DNA from: Nitrospiraceae bacterium
Lineage (GTDB): Bacteria > Nitrospirota > Thermodesulfovibrionia > UBA6902
Direction of reading: 5' to 3'
Assembly (NCBI GenBank): GCA_003599425.1
Contig: QZKC01000010.1
Coordinates: forward strand, 1 to 57,461
Length of the DNA: 57,461 bases
Under the pieces are notes generated by a model that was given only the letters and a program-made list of their open reading frames with translations, searched no databases and was not told the origin of the DNA. This document shows positions 25,232-34,788 of the stretch, in pieces (position 1 is the first letter of the stretch; each line of letters opens with the position of its first letter). A program made the translations under genes and the position numbers.

Positions 25232-27474
25232 TCAACAAAGAAATGGAATTATCTATAGAGGCAACCATAAGAGATGCTGAAGCTAAAAAGCACGAATACC
25301 TCACTGTCGAACACATTCTGTACGCCGTGCTCCATAACGATTGGGGGGCTGAAATTATCAGCAGTTGTGGAGGAGATATAGACAAGCTGAAGGGATCGCT
25401 GGAAGATTTGTTCCGCAAGATCATTCCCCTTCTGCCTGAAAATTCTGACTCCTACCCCCAGCCAACCGCGGCATTCAGAAGAGTACTGCAGACCGCTGTA
25501 GATCATGTGAGATCATCTGATAAAAAGGAAACAGACGCGGGTGATATTCTGGCGTCAATTTTCCTTGAAAAAGATTCCCCTGCAACGCATCTCCTAGAAT
25601 CAGAAGGGATAAGCCGTCTCGATATTTTAAATTATATCTCTCATGGAGTAACAGAGCATACAATATTTACAAATGAGAATCCTCTTGAAGCAGAGTCAAT
25701 GCCCAAAGAAAAGCAGTCCCCGGGTACTGACACTCTTAAACATTTTACTGTTGACCTTGTACAGAAGGCAGCAGACAACGGCATAGACCCTCTTGTTGGT
25801 CGTGAAACAGAACTGAAAAGAACTATTCAGGTTCTCTGCAGACGCAGAAAGAACAATGTTGTATTCGTTGGGGATCCGGGAGTTGGAAAGACCGCTATTG
25901 TTGAGGGGCTTGCACTAAGTATCCATAAAGGTGAAGTTCCCGACGCACTCAAAAAAGCGCGCGTTTACTCGCTTGACATGGGAGCATTGCTTGCGGGAAC
26001 CAAATACCGCGGAGACTTTGAGGCCCGTCTGAAGGCAACCATCAAAAGCCTCGAAGAGATCCCTGATGCGATTCTGTTCATTGATGAGATACATACTGTT
26101 GTCGGCGCAGGAGCAACGAGTGGCGGCTCTATGGATGCCTCCAATATTCTGAAGCCGGCACTGAATTCAGGCAAGCTTAAATGTATCGGAGCAAGCACGT
26201 ACGAAGAGTATAAAAACTATTTTGAAAAGGACCGGGCGCTCTCACGGCGTTTTCAGAAGATTGAGATACATGAACCTGATGTGACCGAGACATTCAGTAT
26301 ATTGAAAGGATTGAAGTCATATTATGAAAAATACCATCAGGTAAGATATACCGATGCTTCCTTAAAAACGGCAGCCGAGCTATCCGCCAAATATATCAAT
26401 GATAAATATCTTCCCGATAAGGCTATTGATGTCATTGACGAAGCTGGAGCTCTTTTAAAACTTTCTCCTGTATACCCAGCGAAAAAGACCGTCGGACAGC
26501 GTGAAATTGAAGATGTCGTTTCAAAAATAGCGAAGATACCTAAACGAAACGTCTCCATGTCAGACATGGACAAGCTCAGGCATCTTGAAGACGATTTAAA
26601 ATACACTGTCTTCGGCCAGGACGAAGCAATACATTCTCTTGCCTCCTCAATAAAGAGGTCGCGGGCCGGACTCGGTACAACCGACAAACCAATCGGTTCA
26701 TTCCTGTTCGTGGGTCCGACCGGCGTCGGAAAGACAGAAGTTTCAAAAACAATTGCATCTGTTATGGGTATCCAGTTCATCCGTTTCGACATGAGTGAGT
26801 ATATGGAGAAGCATACGGTCTCTCGTCTGATAGGTGCTCCTCCGGGATACGTAGGATTTGACCAGGGAGGGCTTCTTACAGATGCTGTAAGAAAACACCC
26901 GCACAGTGTTCTCCTGCTTGATGAAATTGAAAAAGCGCATCCTGACATCTTCAGCATCCTGCTGCAGGTGATGGATTACGCTACTCTCACCGACAACAAC
27001 GGAAAGAAGGCTGACTTCAGGAATGTCATCCTCATCATGACTTCAAATGCCGGCACAACAGATATGAGCAGAGGTGTCATAGGTTTTGGAAACAGGGTAA
27101 AAGACACGCAGACAAAAGGAAGGGATGCGATAAACAGGCTGTTTAGTACAGAATTCAGAAACCGTCTTGATGCAATGATAACTTTCAACTCTCTTACGCA
27201 TGAGATCATGAAAAAAGTAGTTGATAAGTTCATCTCAGAGTTACAGCAGCAGTTAAAGGCAAAAAAGGTTGTCATCGATGTTACCGCTTGTGCAAAGAAC
27301 TGGCTTGCACATAATGGTTATGATCCCCATCTCGGGGCCCGGCCTCTTGGACGGCTTATCCAGAAGGAAATAAAAGATGCCTTGTCTGAGGAGATACTTT
27401 TTGGCAGGCTCCTGAAAGGCGGCAGTGTTCATATCGACATCAGCGATAACAAGCTGAGCTTTCAGTATTCATAA
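25228..27474 (+). CDS. clpA: ATP-dependent Clp protease ATPase subunit ClpA
   Basis: 748 residues from ATG 25228; a start at 25210 is in frame but lies inside clpS and is unlikely. Double Clp N-repeat (1-140), AAA domain 1 with [16 protein letters not shown] domain 2 with [13 protein letters not shown], and a ClpP-binding loop containing VIGFGN. The absence of the long middle coiled-coil separates it from ClpB, and the clpS neighbour confirms ClpA. It unfolds substrates and feeds ClpP (not encoded here). Confidence 0.96.
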   Translation: MINKEMELSIEATIRDAEAKKHEYLTVEHILYAVLHNDWGAEIISSCGGDIDKLKGSLEDLFRKIIPLLPENSDSYPQPTAAFRRVLQTAVDHVRSSDKKETDAGDILASIFLEKDSPATHLLESEGISRLDILNYISHGVTEHTIFTNENPLEAESMPKEKQSPGTDTLKHFTVDLVQKAADNGIDPLVGRETELKRTIQVLCRRRKNNVVFVGDPGVGKTAIVEGLALSIHKGEVPDALKKARVYSLDMGALLAGTKYRGDFEARLKATIKSLEEIPDAILFIDEIHTVVGAGATSGGSMDASNILKPALNSGKLKCIGASTYEEYKNYFEKDRALSRRFQKIEIHEPDVTETFSILKGLKSYYEKYHQVRYTDASLKTAAELSAKYINDKYLPDKAIDVIDEAGALLKLSPVYPAKKTVGQREIEDVVSKIAKIPKRNVSMSDMDKLRHLEDDLKYTVFGQDEAIHSLASSIKRSRAGLGTTDKPIGSFLFVGPTGVGKTEVSKTIASVMGIQFIRFDMSEYMEKHTVSRLIGAPPGYVGFDQGGLLTDAVRKHPHSVLLLDEIEKAHPDIFSILLQVMDYATLTDNNGKKADFRNVILIMTSNAGTTDMSRGVIGFGNRVKDTQTKGRDAINRLFSTEFRNRLDAMITFNSLTHEIMKKVVDKFISELQQQLKAKKVVIDVTACAKNWLAHNGYDPHLGARPLGRLIQKEIKDALSEEILFGRLLKGGSVHIDISDNKLSFQYS

Positions 27475-27486
27475 CCTGTTTTCATA

Positions 27487-28191
27487 ATGCCAATCTTCAG
27501 GTTGTCAAATGAACTTATCTTCCCGCCGCCTGACCTTGCTGAGGACAACGGACTTCTCGCAGTAGGAGGAGATCTTTGTGAAAAGCGGCTTCTTCTTGCC
27601 TATTCCATGGGGATATTCCCCTGGTATTCTAAGGGAGACCCAGTCCTTTGGTGGTCGCCTGACCCCCGTCTTGTTTTGTTAACTAAAAACCTGAAAATAT
27701 CGAGAAGCTTGCGGCAGACTATCAGGAAGGGTTTATTCACAATTACTTTCGACTCAAGTTTTGAAGAGGTTATAAAGTCTTGCGCCTCCCAGCATTTACA
27801 GAAAGACGGGGATACATGGATCACACAAGACATGATTAAAGCATACATAAGTCTGCACCATTCAGGGTATGCACATTCAGTTGAAGCGTGGGTAGGGGGA
27901 GAACTTGCCGGAGGACTTTACGGGGTCTCCCTAGGTTCAGCCTTTTTCGGAGAATCCATGTTCACAAAGAGAACTGACGCATCAAAGGTTGCTTTCGCAA
28001 CACTGCTTCAGCAGTTGATCAGATGGGATTTCACTCTCGTTGATTGTCAGGTGGCAACTACCCACCTGAAAAGTTTCGGCGCAGCAGAAATACTACGGAG
28101 TGATTTCCTTCTGCTTCTGGGCTCAGCACTTCAGTTACCGACAAAGAAAGGAAAGTGGAAGCTTGAGGAGACCGGTACCGCACTGTTTTGA
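27487..28191 (+). CDS. aat: Leucyl/phenylalanyl-tRNA-protein transferase
   Basis: 234 residues with the Aat signatures FPPPDLA, GLLAVGGDL, GIFPWY and WWSPDPR, and GGLYGVSLGSAFFGESMF in the active region. The enzyme adds Leu or Phe to proteins with N-terminal Arg or Lys, creating primary N-degrons for ClpS-ClpA. It lies 12 bases after clpA, so production of the degron and its recognition are co-expressed. Confidence 0.96.
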   Translation: MPIFRLSNELIFPPPDLAEDNGLLAVGGDLCEKRLLLAYSMGIFPWYSKGDPVLWWSPDPRLVLLTKNLKISRSLRQTIRKGLFTITFDSSFEEVIKSCASQHLQKDGDTWITQDMIKAYISLHHSGYAHSVEAWVGGELAGGLYGVSLGSAFFGESMFTKRTDASKVAFATLLQQLIRWDFTLVDCQVATTHLKSFGAAEILRSDFLLLLGSALQLPTKKGKWKLEETGTALF

Positions 28192-28228
28192 CTCAGGATT
28201 TCTGATGAGGAAACAAGAGAGCAAAAAA

Positions 28229-29554
28229 TTATTCAGAATATCCCATATAGGCAGGAAGGCGTGAGATCCTTTTTTCTATCATAGTTACAAAGGATGTATA
28301 TCTTGGATCTTCAACATTAATATATTTATGTTCGAATTGCTCCCGTGAAAGTTCTTCAGGCAGATCATGAATATCCGGGAAAAAAAGTGTTTCACTGACC
28401 GTTCCCGCCAGGACCGCCTGAACGTTCCTGGCCCTTGCGCTGTCAGTAGCGGTTTCAGCCAGACGTTTTCCCGCAAGATCGGCCGCAAGGTCTGCAAAGC
28501 TGAAACCGCTTCCGCCTCTCCTTGCATCCAGTAATTCTTTGAATTCACCAGCCGCTGCGGTTATGCCGCTATCTGAAACTATTTTCATACCGGCAGAAAT
28601 AACAAAATGCAGACGCAGATCCGCCCTCCCTCCAAGCAGAACCCTTCGGTAACTTGATTTACGCCGGATTTTTCCATTTCCATGGCCGGAACCGATCAAC
28701 TTTTCAAATCTGCTGTCCCCAAGGTAGACCGCGAGGGCAAGCAATGCCGCCTTATTTTCCAGTACAGGATCATTATTGTAAGAACGTTGTGTTGCAAGTT
28801 CAAAAAGAGGACCCATAAAATATGCTAAAGATATACTCTGCCCTTTCACTAAACGATCATCAAGCTCTGCCAGTTTGCCGCTATATATGCGAACTGTTTC
28901 AGGATTGCTGAGGGAAAGAAGAGGCATGGACTCACGAAGATCCCTGAACCGGCTCAGTATCTTTTCCTGTCGCTCCATAATATCCGGTATGGGACTGAGA
29001 CTGAAAATGACCGCATTTTGATCTATAGAGACGGTTCTTACAGAATTGACGATCACGGTACCATTCTCATTTCCAAGAATAAGATCGAGCAAATAACGTA
29101 TTATGAAAAGCGATGTCCTGCCGGGAATCTTAATTCGACCTATACTGACAGGAGAAATATGGAGTCCTGATATCGATGGATAGATATCAAAATGTATATT
29201 CACAAAGTTGCCTACAGGGTTATTCGGTAAACTAAATGTCAGAAAAGCGCTCAGCTTTTCCTGCGTGATTTCGGCATGGCCTCCGAAGCGTTTTATACCC
29301 CTTGATGCAACTGCCATAAGACTGTTGAGATCATTTTCAGGAGCAATGATGGTGATAGCTCCTGTTTTTTTCTGTCGATAAAATTTTTTCAGTACGCTGC
29401 CGGTAAACGCCTTTGTACGCTCTGCCATCTCTGGGTCGATAACATCTTTCCGGGAAACGGTTGGCGTATCCTCAACCGTCATGAAGACCAATACAGCGGG
29501 AACGATTAATAGAGATAGCAGGATCAGCAGAGATAAAATACGGAACAATCGCAT
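28229..29554 (-). CDS. Membrane-anchored protein of unknown function (441 aa)
   Basis: I do not recognise the family. One hydrophobic segment spans about residues 5-26 (signal anchor or uncleaved signal peptide, no lipobox), and the remaining 410 residues look soluble and extracytoplasmic. A first half with beta-rich sequence (residues 60-185) and a second half with helical, alanine-rich stretches (GGSGFSFADLAADLAG about 347) suggest two domains. It is single, converging with aat and diverging from gspA. No catalytic motif is evident. Confidence 0.7.
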   Translation of the reverse strand: MRLFRILSLLILLSLLIVPAVLVFMTVEDTPTVSRKDVIDPEMAERTKAFTGSVLKKFYRQKKTGAITIIAPENDLNSLMAVASRGIKRFGGHAEITQEKLSAFLTFSLPNNPVGNFVNIHFDIYPSISGLHISPVSIGRIKIPGRTSLFIIRYLLDLILGNENGTVIVNSVRTVSIDQNAVIFSLSPIPDIMERQEKILSRFRDLRESMPLLSLSNPETVRIYSGKLAELDDRLVKGQSISLAYFMGPLFELATQRSYNNDPVLENKAALLALAVYLGDSRFEKLIGSGHGNGKIRRKSSYRRVLLGGRADLRLHFVISAGMKIVSDSGITAAAGEFKELLDARRGGSGFSFADLAADLAGKRLAETATDSARARNVQAVLAGTVSETLFFPDIHDLPEELSREQFEHKYINVEDPRYTSFVTMIEKRISRLPAYMGYSE

Positions 29555-29750
29555 AAGTGTGTTATTTATCAGTTAGTCGGTACAATATGGCCAAGATTTT
29601 CATATACATGTAAGAATATCATAAGCAGATGATCTCCTGATTTCAATGAGGTTGTATTTTCACAGCCGCTTATATTACTCTTATCGTATGAATGGGGGAT
29701 ATTCAATTAGCTTTCAATTTTCAACCCATATAGATTGAATTATCTGAATT

Positions 29751-31424
29751 ATGTATAAAGAGTACTTTGGCCTCGAGGAAATGCCCTTTTCCATCGCTCC
29801 TGATCCCCGATATCTTTACATGAGCGAACAGCACCGTGAGGCGTTAGCTCATCTTGTTTTCGGTTTCAACAGCGACGGCGGATTTGTCCTCCTTACCGGT
29901 GAAGTAGGAACAGGGAAAACTACAATTTGCCGCTGCCTGCTGGACCAGATCCCGGAGAATGTCTCGATCGCCTTCATCATAAATCCCAAATTAACCGTTG
30001 AAGAATTGCTTGCCACGATCTGTGATGAGTTTGGGATACAATATCAGAAAGACAGTAAAAGCATAAAATATTATGTTGATATTATAAACAGATATCTCCT
30101 TGAAGCTCATGCAAAAGGTCACAAGACAATTGTGATAATCGATGAGGCACAGAATCTGAGTTCTGATGTGCTTGAGCAATTGCGCCTGCTGACTAACCTG
30201 GAGACCAATAAGGTAAAACTTCTGCAAATTATTCTGCTGGGCCAGCCTGAACTTCGTGATAAACTGTCCAGACCGGAATTGAGACAGCTTTCACAGCGCA
30301 TCATAGCCCGCTACCATCTTGGACCTTTATCAGCGAAGGACGTTTCCTTATATGTCGTCCATCGGTTGACTATTGCCGGTGTTAAGAGGCAGCTCTTTAC
30401 AAGTGCAGCAATTAGTAAACTGTACAGATCAAGCAGGGGGGTTCCCCGTTTGATCAATGTCCTCTGTGACCGTGCACTGCTCGGCGCCTTTGCCCTGGGC
30501 AAAAACCAGGTAACAGCTTCGATATTGATAAAAGCATCACGCGAAGTATTCGGGTTTTCTGCAAGTCAAGTTTATTTCAGAAAGGTTTCCGCATGGACAA
30601 TGACTGCTTCGGTTGTCATTATCGTCGGGATTGTTTTTGCCGCAGGCTACTACAACAAAAAATCATCTTTTGAAAAAACAACCTCAGTTGTTCCCCAGCA
30701 TCAGGAAACAAAGACAGGTCCGGGAAAGGAAAACCACGCATCTTTACAGCCTGCTGCAGATTCAGGAAAAGTAGAGCATATGAATGCAGACCTTTTACAG
30801 TGGACGGACTCCCTCCCTGTCAACGAAAGCAGAGGCCTTGCTTTTCAGTCCCTTTTCAGAGAATGGGGTCTGGAATATGACCCTTCAAAACATGGAGATG
30901 CCTGTGAATTTGCGAAGGCAAATGGATTACAGTGCTATGATCAGCGCGGCAACCTGAGAATATTGACTGTTTTAAATCACCCCGCAGTTTTAAGGCTGGT
31001 CAATAACAAGGGACAAGAGTTTTATGTCAGTATTGCCGAGATACAAAAAGACAATGTCACGGTTAAGACAGGCACACATTCCGTCAAGGTCAGCCTGAAG
31101 GATATTGAATCATTCTGGCTCGGCGCTTACAGCATGTTCTGGAAAGCACCGCAGCACTATCAAGGAGAGGTGAAGCCAGGTGACCGGAATATCTTGATCC
31201 CCTGGCTTGATAAACAGCTTGCATCTGTTCAGAACAGAACGTATCAGACCCGTAACAATACATTGTACGATGATGAGCTCGTTGAAAGTATAAAAAAATA
31301 TCAGGTAGCGTCAGGACTGCTCCCCGATGGAATTATAGGACCACAGACGCTGATGCGTCTTTATCACGAAGAGAAAGACCATCCCCCTTTTCTTATAAAA
31401 AGGGCACAGGCCATCAGGAACTAA
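29751..31424 (+). CDS. GspA/ExeA-like AAA ATPase with membrane segment and peptidoglycan-binding domain
   Basis: 557 residues. The cytoplasmic AAA domain (1-270) has Walker A GEVGTGKTT at 50-58 and Walker B TIVIIDEAQNL near 124; a membrane helix lies at about 283-303; a periplasmic region (345-460) precedes a C-terminal PG_binding_1 module (about 500-550, ESIKKYQVASGLLPDGIIG). This is the layout of ExeA/GspA, which with ExeB/GspB helps place secretin rings through the cell wall. The GspB-like gene follows after 2 bases. Whether it serves a type II secretion system or the type IV pilus here is open; the pilus operon is 12 kb away. Confidence 0.9.
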   Translation: MYKEYFGLEEMPFSIAPDPRYLYMSEQHREALAHLVFGFNSDGGFVLLTGEVGTGKTTICRCLLDQIPENVSIAFIINPKLTVEELLATICDEFGIQYQKDSKSIKYYVDIINRYLLEAHAKGHKTIVIIDEAQNLSSDVLEQLRLLTNLETNKVKLLQIILLGQPELRDKLSRPELRQLSQRIIARYHLGPLSAKDVSLYVVHRLTIAGVKRQLFTSAAISKLYRSSRGVPRLINVLCDRALLGAFALGKNQVTASILIKASREVFGFSASQVYFRKVSAWTMTASVVIIVGIVFAAGYYNKKSSFEKTTSVVPQHQETKTGPGKENHASLQPAADSGKVEHMNADLLQWTDSLPVNESRGLAFQSLFREWGLEYDPSKHGDACEFAKANGLQCYDQRGNLRILTVLNHPAVLRLVNNKGQEFYVSIAEIQKDNVTVKTGTHSVKVSLKDIESFWLGAYSMFWKAPQHYQGEVKPGDRNILIPWLDKQLASVQNRTYQTRNNTLYDDELVESIKKYQVASGLLPDGIIGPQTLMRLYHEEKDHPPFLIKRAQAIRN

Positions 31425-31426
31425 AT

Positions 31427-32278
31427 ATGTCATTTATACTTGATGCATTAAAAAAACTTGAACAAAAACGGCAGCGCGGTACAGTGCCTGATATTATGAC
31501 CATTCATGTGCCGGAACATAAACAGCGGCACAAACGTCCAGCATTATTTTATCTGATTGCGGGAGCATTGATCCTTAATGCTGTTATACTGGGCTTATGG
31601 CTCTTTCCCGGAAAGCGGGGAAAGGAAAACACTGCATCCCTTACATCTTCAGTTAACCAGCATAACATACAGGATATCTCATCGTCTGGCCGGAAAGATT
31701 CTGAGGGCAAGAAGTCCCCGCCTCTGGGCATCACAGAACCAACAGTTTCAAATGAAAAATCGCATGACAACCTTGGTACATCTCAGAAAAAACCATCCGT
31801 GCAGCCATCAGGGAATGAAAAACAGAATATGCAGCATCATATTCAGGAGGCTGGGGAAAAATCAGTACAGGACCGGTCTTCTGATATTCCCACGCTGTCT
31901 GATAGCTATTCAACTCTCAATGAAAAAACAAATAATGCATTACGTGAGCCTTATTCCAATGGCACAGTGAAAAAAGAGATTGCTGCGCCCCTATCGCCCA
32001 CTCCTGCTTTGAAAAAGCCTGAAAACAATAATGCGGAACCTCCGCAAAGCATTTATGAGTTGAGCCAGTTACCACAGACAGTCCAGAGTGAAATTCCGGC
32101 TATGACCATTTTGGGGCACATCTATTCCGACAGCTCATCTGCACGCATGGTCAATATCAATGGCAGCATTTTGCGGGAAGGTGATATTGCAGCTAAAAAT
32201 ATCCGGATAGAAAATATCACAGAGAATGGCATTGTTTTTAATTACAATGGGCTGCGTTTCCGCATAAGGGCTTTTTAA
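31427..32278 (+). CDS. GspB/ExeB-like assembly protein
   Basis: 283 residues. The N-terminus MSFILDALKKLEQKRQRG is the GspB signature, followed by one membrane helix (about 39-60), a long polar low-complexity linker rich in Ser, Pro, Asn and Gln (about 65-205) and the C-terminal GspB domain (AMTILGHIYSDSSSARMVNINGS is split here into AMTILGHIYS and ARMVNINGS; LREGDIAAKNIRIENI follows). It works with the GspA-type ATPase encoded directly before it. A perfect 12-bp hairpin lies eight bases behind the stop. Confidence 0.9.
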   Translation: MSFILDALKKLEQKRQRGTVPDIMTIHVPEHKQRHKRPALFYLIAGALILNAVILGLWLFPGKRGKENTASLTSSVNQHNIQDISSSGRKDSEGKKSPPLGITEPTVSNEKSHDNLGTSQKKPSVQPSGNEKQNMQHHIQEAGEKSVQDRSSDIPTLSDSYSTLNEKTNNALREPYSNGTVKKEIAAPLSPTPALKKPENNNAEPPQSIYELSQLPQTVQSEIPAMTILGHIYSDSSSARMVNINGSILREGDIAAKNIRIENITENGIVFNYNGLRFRIRAF

Positions 32279-32285
32279 TTAAGGC

Positions 32286-32336
32286 AGGGCGAAAGTACGA
32301 AGTTCGAGGGGGTGAACTTTTCCATACTTTCGCCCT
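32286..32336 (+). terminator. Long hairpin behind gspB
   Basis: AGGGCGAAAGTA and TACTTTCGCCCT pair perfectly over 12 bases, and AAGTTC/GAACTT extend the pairing inside. There is no T-run behind it, so termination is plausible but not secure; a processed or stabilising 3' structure is an alternative. Confidence 0.5.
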
Positions 32337-32544
32337 TACCCGTTTATGCACTGACCGGGATGATTTATTCATCCTAATATTCACATACTGAATGAGAATG
32401 CAAAAGAAATACCAATGACATAACGCTATGATTTATATTGGTATTCAGAAGACAGCGATATGACCAAAATGTAAGTTTTCACGACGGATTCAACAAGGTG
32501 AAAAACAAAATAAAATTAAAATCCAATTAGTTTGAGATAAAAAA

Positions 32545-32572
32545 ACACCTGTATGAAATATCATACAGGTGT
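32545..32572 (-). terminator. Intrinsic terminator of the small minus-strand gene
   Basis: ACACCTGTATGA and TCATACAGGTGT form a 12-bp perfect stem with an AATA loop; on the minus strand it is followed by TTTTTTATC. It lies about 75 bases behind the 106-residue gene. Confidence 0.8.
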
Positions 32573-32590
32573 CGCGCAGCCATACACTAA

Positions 32591-32630
32591 GAATGCCTCC
32601 GCGGCAAATCAACTCCCCTCGGAGGCATTC
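32591..32630 (-). terminator. Second hairpin behind the small minus-strand gene
   Basis: GAATGCCTCCG and CGGAGGCATTC pair perfectly over 11 bases, 16 bases past the stop codon. No T-run follows, so it may protect the 3' end or be a structured small RNA together with the next hairpin. Confidence 0.5.
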
Positions 32631-32645
32631 CCTTGATGCTTCACA

Positions 32646-32966
32646 TCAACCTCCTACGTATCCGCCTGCTGAAAGTTCTGACTCTTTCATAGAAGGTTCT
32701 GAAGGAACAGATACCGTGCTCTCAACACCTTTCACATATTTGCCCCATTCCACTGGGCAAACCTTGGTGAATATCTCAAGTTTCCAATCGATCGTCTCAA
32801 TGACCTCATTCAGATGTCTGCTGAATGTGTTGAGAATTTTCTTGTCTTTTCCTTCCATATTCTCTATCTCAGTCACGAATTCAACAAGTCGGGTCTTGAT
32901 GTTATACAACTCAGCATAGAGTGAATCGCAGTAGCTGTTTATGTTCATATGTCTTGTGGCCATCAT
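32646..32966 (-). CDS. Small hypothetical protein (106 aa), helical
   Basis: I do not recognise the family. The ATGATG start is preceded by AAAGGAGGT, a very strong ribosome site, and the gene is followed by two perfect hairpins, so it is surely expressed. The product is mostly helical and amphipathic (residues 10-75, with EIENMEGKDKKILNTF), ends in a flexible Ser/Glu/Gly-rich tail (ESELSAGGYVGG) and has no signal peptide or membrane helix. It shares an upstream region with the divergent PilZ-superoxide reductase gene. A four-helix bundle or DNA/protein-binding helper role is only a guess. Confidence 0.75.
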   Translation of the reverse strand: MMATRHMNINSYCDSLYAELYNIKTRLVEFVTEIENMEGKDKKILNTFSRHLNEVIETIDWKLEIFTKVCPVEWGKYVKGVESTVSVPSEPSMKESELSAGGYVGG

Positions 32967-33215
32967 CGTGACCTCCTTTCCCAGGCTTATCTGTCTGCCT
33001 GTTCATCAGCCGTTATTAAACCGGCTTTCATCGTCTTCTAATTAAAAAGTACTCCTGTTTCTGACAAATGTCAATGCCTGCAACTCCCTGTTTATTAAAT
33101 GATTTTAGAAAAGCCAAAGTGTAAATAATCCTGACCAAAATGTCTAAGAAACTACAATAACAAAATCAATTGATATATCATAAAGTTAGTCGTTTTTGCA
33201 TATGTGATTTTTTGT

Positions 33216-33245
33216 TTGACAATAAAAAAACGATTATGCTATAAA
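33216..33245 (+). promoter_or_regulatory. Sigma-70 type promoter of the PilZ-SOR gene
   Basis: TTGACA (33216-33221) and TATAAA (33240-33245) are separated by 18 bases, 29 bases before the ATG. A perfect palindrome TGATATATCA lies 35 bases further upstream (33171-33180) and could be an operator. The rest of the 308-bp gap shows nothing else. Confidence 0.6.
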
Positions 33246-33274
33246 TGACAAACATTAAATGTTCCTTATAAGTC

Positions 33275-34060
33275 ATGGAAAAAAGATCATCAGGCAGAAT
33301 CCCTTCAAATCTAAAGATCAAGCTCTGCCTGGATCATGATATAAATACCGGTATCCTCTCCAACCTCTCAGATAACGGCATGCTGATCACCACAAAGGTG
33401 TGTTTCCCGCTAAAATCGCAATTTGAAATCTTGTTGCCGGTCGGAGAGGAGATTCTGAAAATTCCGGTAAGAGTAAGCAGGTTATTAAAGAAAAATGACG
33501 TCTATGACGGAATAGGCGTTGAACTCCTCGAGCCATCCGCGGCATATCTTGAATTCCTTGAAAGACAATCAATGCTGTACCAGATCAAGGAAAAAAGAAA
33601 GAAGACATTCAAATGCTCAACCTGCAGCCATATAACTTTCAAACAGGCCCCGCTGCACTGTCCTTTCTGTAAGAGCGCTATAGATGATTTCATTGAAAAT
33701 TCCGGAGAAGTTAATATGCTGGAGGATTACACATCACTTACAGATTTTGAAAAAACACATTTCCCTGTTATCAATATTGCAAAGGGATCAGTCCCAGAGA
33801 TGAAAGATAGAGGCATGCATGTTCAAATAAAGGTTGGAGAATTCCCGCATAAGATGGACATTGACGACCATATTGCGTTCATAGATCTCTATTTTAATGA
33901 TTTCAGCCTAAGCAAAAAGTGTATCGCACGGTTACATCTGAACTGCCAGATCATAACTCCCATAGCATCTTTCAGTTTTCATGATGCGTGCTCAGGTGCC
34001 CTTACTGTTATCAGTAATTGTACCGCTCACGGCAGCTGGATGACAGAGACCACCATCTAA
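33275..34060 (+). CDS. PilZ - zinc ribbon - superoxide reductase fusion protein
   Basis: 261 residues in three parts. (1) PilZ domain, about 1-97, with the cyclic-di-GMP motifs RSSGR (4-8) and NLSDNG (30-35) and the closing YDGIGVELLEPSAAYLEFLE. (2) A zinc-ribbon or rubredoxin-like knuckle at 112-132 with Cys114, Cys117, Cys129, Cys132. (3) A desulfoferrodoxin/neelaredoxin-like domain, about 157-258, with FEKTHFPVI, KVGEFPHKMDIDDHIAFID and NCTAHGSW; His162, His192, His199, Cys249 and His252 match the four-His one-Cys iron centre of superoxide reductase. The one deviation is a single extra residue between the second and third His. It could reduce superoxide under c-di-GMP control or use the iron centre as a sensor. 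I know of no described PilZ-SOR fusion; this is from memory. Confidence 0.85.
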   Translation: MEKRSSGRIPSNLKIKLCLDHDINTGILSNLSDNGMLITTKVCFPLKSQFEILLPVGEEILKIPVRVSRLLKKNDVYDGIGVELLEPSAAYLEFLERQSMLYQIKEKRKKTFKCSTCSHITFKQAPLHCPFCKSAIDDFIENSGEVNMLEDYTSLTDFEKTHFPVINIAKGSVPEMKDRGMHVQIKVGEFPHKMDIDDHIAFIDLYFNDFSLSKKCIARLHLNCQIITPIASFSFHDACSGALTVISNCTAHGSWMTETTI

Positions 34061-34101
34061 GCTCTTCAGTTATTTTTCCTGTAAAACAGAGCCTTCATAA
34101 A

Positions 34102-34788
34102 CTAAAAACGGGACATTATTTCCAACGCAATATTCCTGAATATATTTTTCTGAGGGTATCTCATAAACGGCACTATACCCAGAACAGGTCTGCCGGATAA
34201 TTTTTCTATCATACGGGGATTCGTTTTTAACGAAACATCTGTTGCTGACTTTGAGGTATTGTTTACAATAACTCCTGTCACGTCTATCCCCATGCTTTGC
34301 GCTGCTTTAATGGTTAGCAGTGTATGATTGATCGTTCCGAGCCCCGCGCGTGCTACGATAGCGATCGGGAGGTTAAGGTCTTTTATGAGGTCCAGGAAGA
34401 GATATTTTTTATATACTGGCGCCATTATCCCCCCTGCCCCTTCAACGATCATTACATCGTATTTGCATGAAAGCTGTTTGTATGCGGACAGGATTTTATT
34501 TTTTTTGATGACTGTCCTTTCCAAATCAGAAGCCACCGCTGGAGCAAGAGGTTGCCTGAACCTGTATGGGTTAACAAGATCAAGAGATTCATGTATACCG
34601 GCAGATTGAACAAGTTTCAAGGCATCTTCAGGAACGAGTTGCCCTTTTCTGGAAATGCATCCTGTCTCAATGGGTTTCATGGGACAAACAGCATTTCCTG
34701 CTGCTCGAAACGCTATTATAAGACCCGAAGCCACAAAGGTCTTGCCAACCCCTGTATCAGTGCCTGCTATGAAAATCCCTTTACTCAT
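34102..34788 (-). CDS. bioD: Dethiobiotin synthetase
   Basis: 228 residues with the P-loop GTDTGVGKT, the KPIETGC substrate motif and VEGAGGIMAPV, all typical of BioD, which closes the ureido ring using CO2 and ATP. The start overlaps the stop of the SDR gene by four bases (ATGA). The set bioF-(lipoprotein)-SDR-bioD runs as one unit; bioA and bioB are not in the window. Confidence 0.95.
   Translation of the reverse strand: MSKGIFIAGTDTGVGKTFVASGLIIAFRAAGNAVCPMKPIETGCISRKGQLVPEDALKLVQSAGIHESLDLVNPYRFRQPLAPAVASDLERTVIKKNKILSAYKQLSCKYDVMIVEGAGGIMAPVYKKYLFLDLIKDLNLPIAIVARAGLGTINHTLLTIKAAQSMGIDVTGVIVNNTSKSATDVSLKTNPRMIEKLSGRPVLGIVPFMRYPQKNIFRNIALEIMSRF

Larger units (their letters stand above)
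32337..32645. other. Hairpin-rich non-coding stretch
   Basis: About 310 bases with no gene. The first 200 are A/T-rich and without recognisable signals apart from TGACCAAAATGT (32461-32472), which recurs at 33132-33143. The last 100 hold the two perfect hairpins listed separately. Confidence 0.5.

Noticed and set aside
26337-26957. Open minus-strand frame of 206 codons inside clpA
   Set aside because: Antisense shadow of a well-conserved gene; Ser/Thr-rich nonsense sequence.
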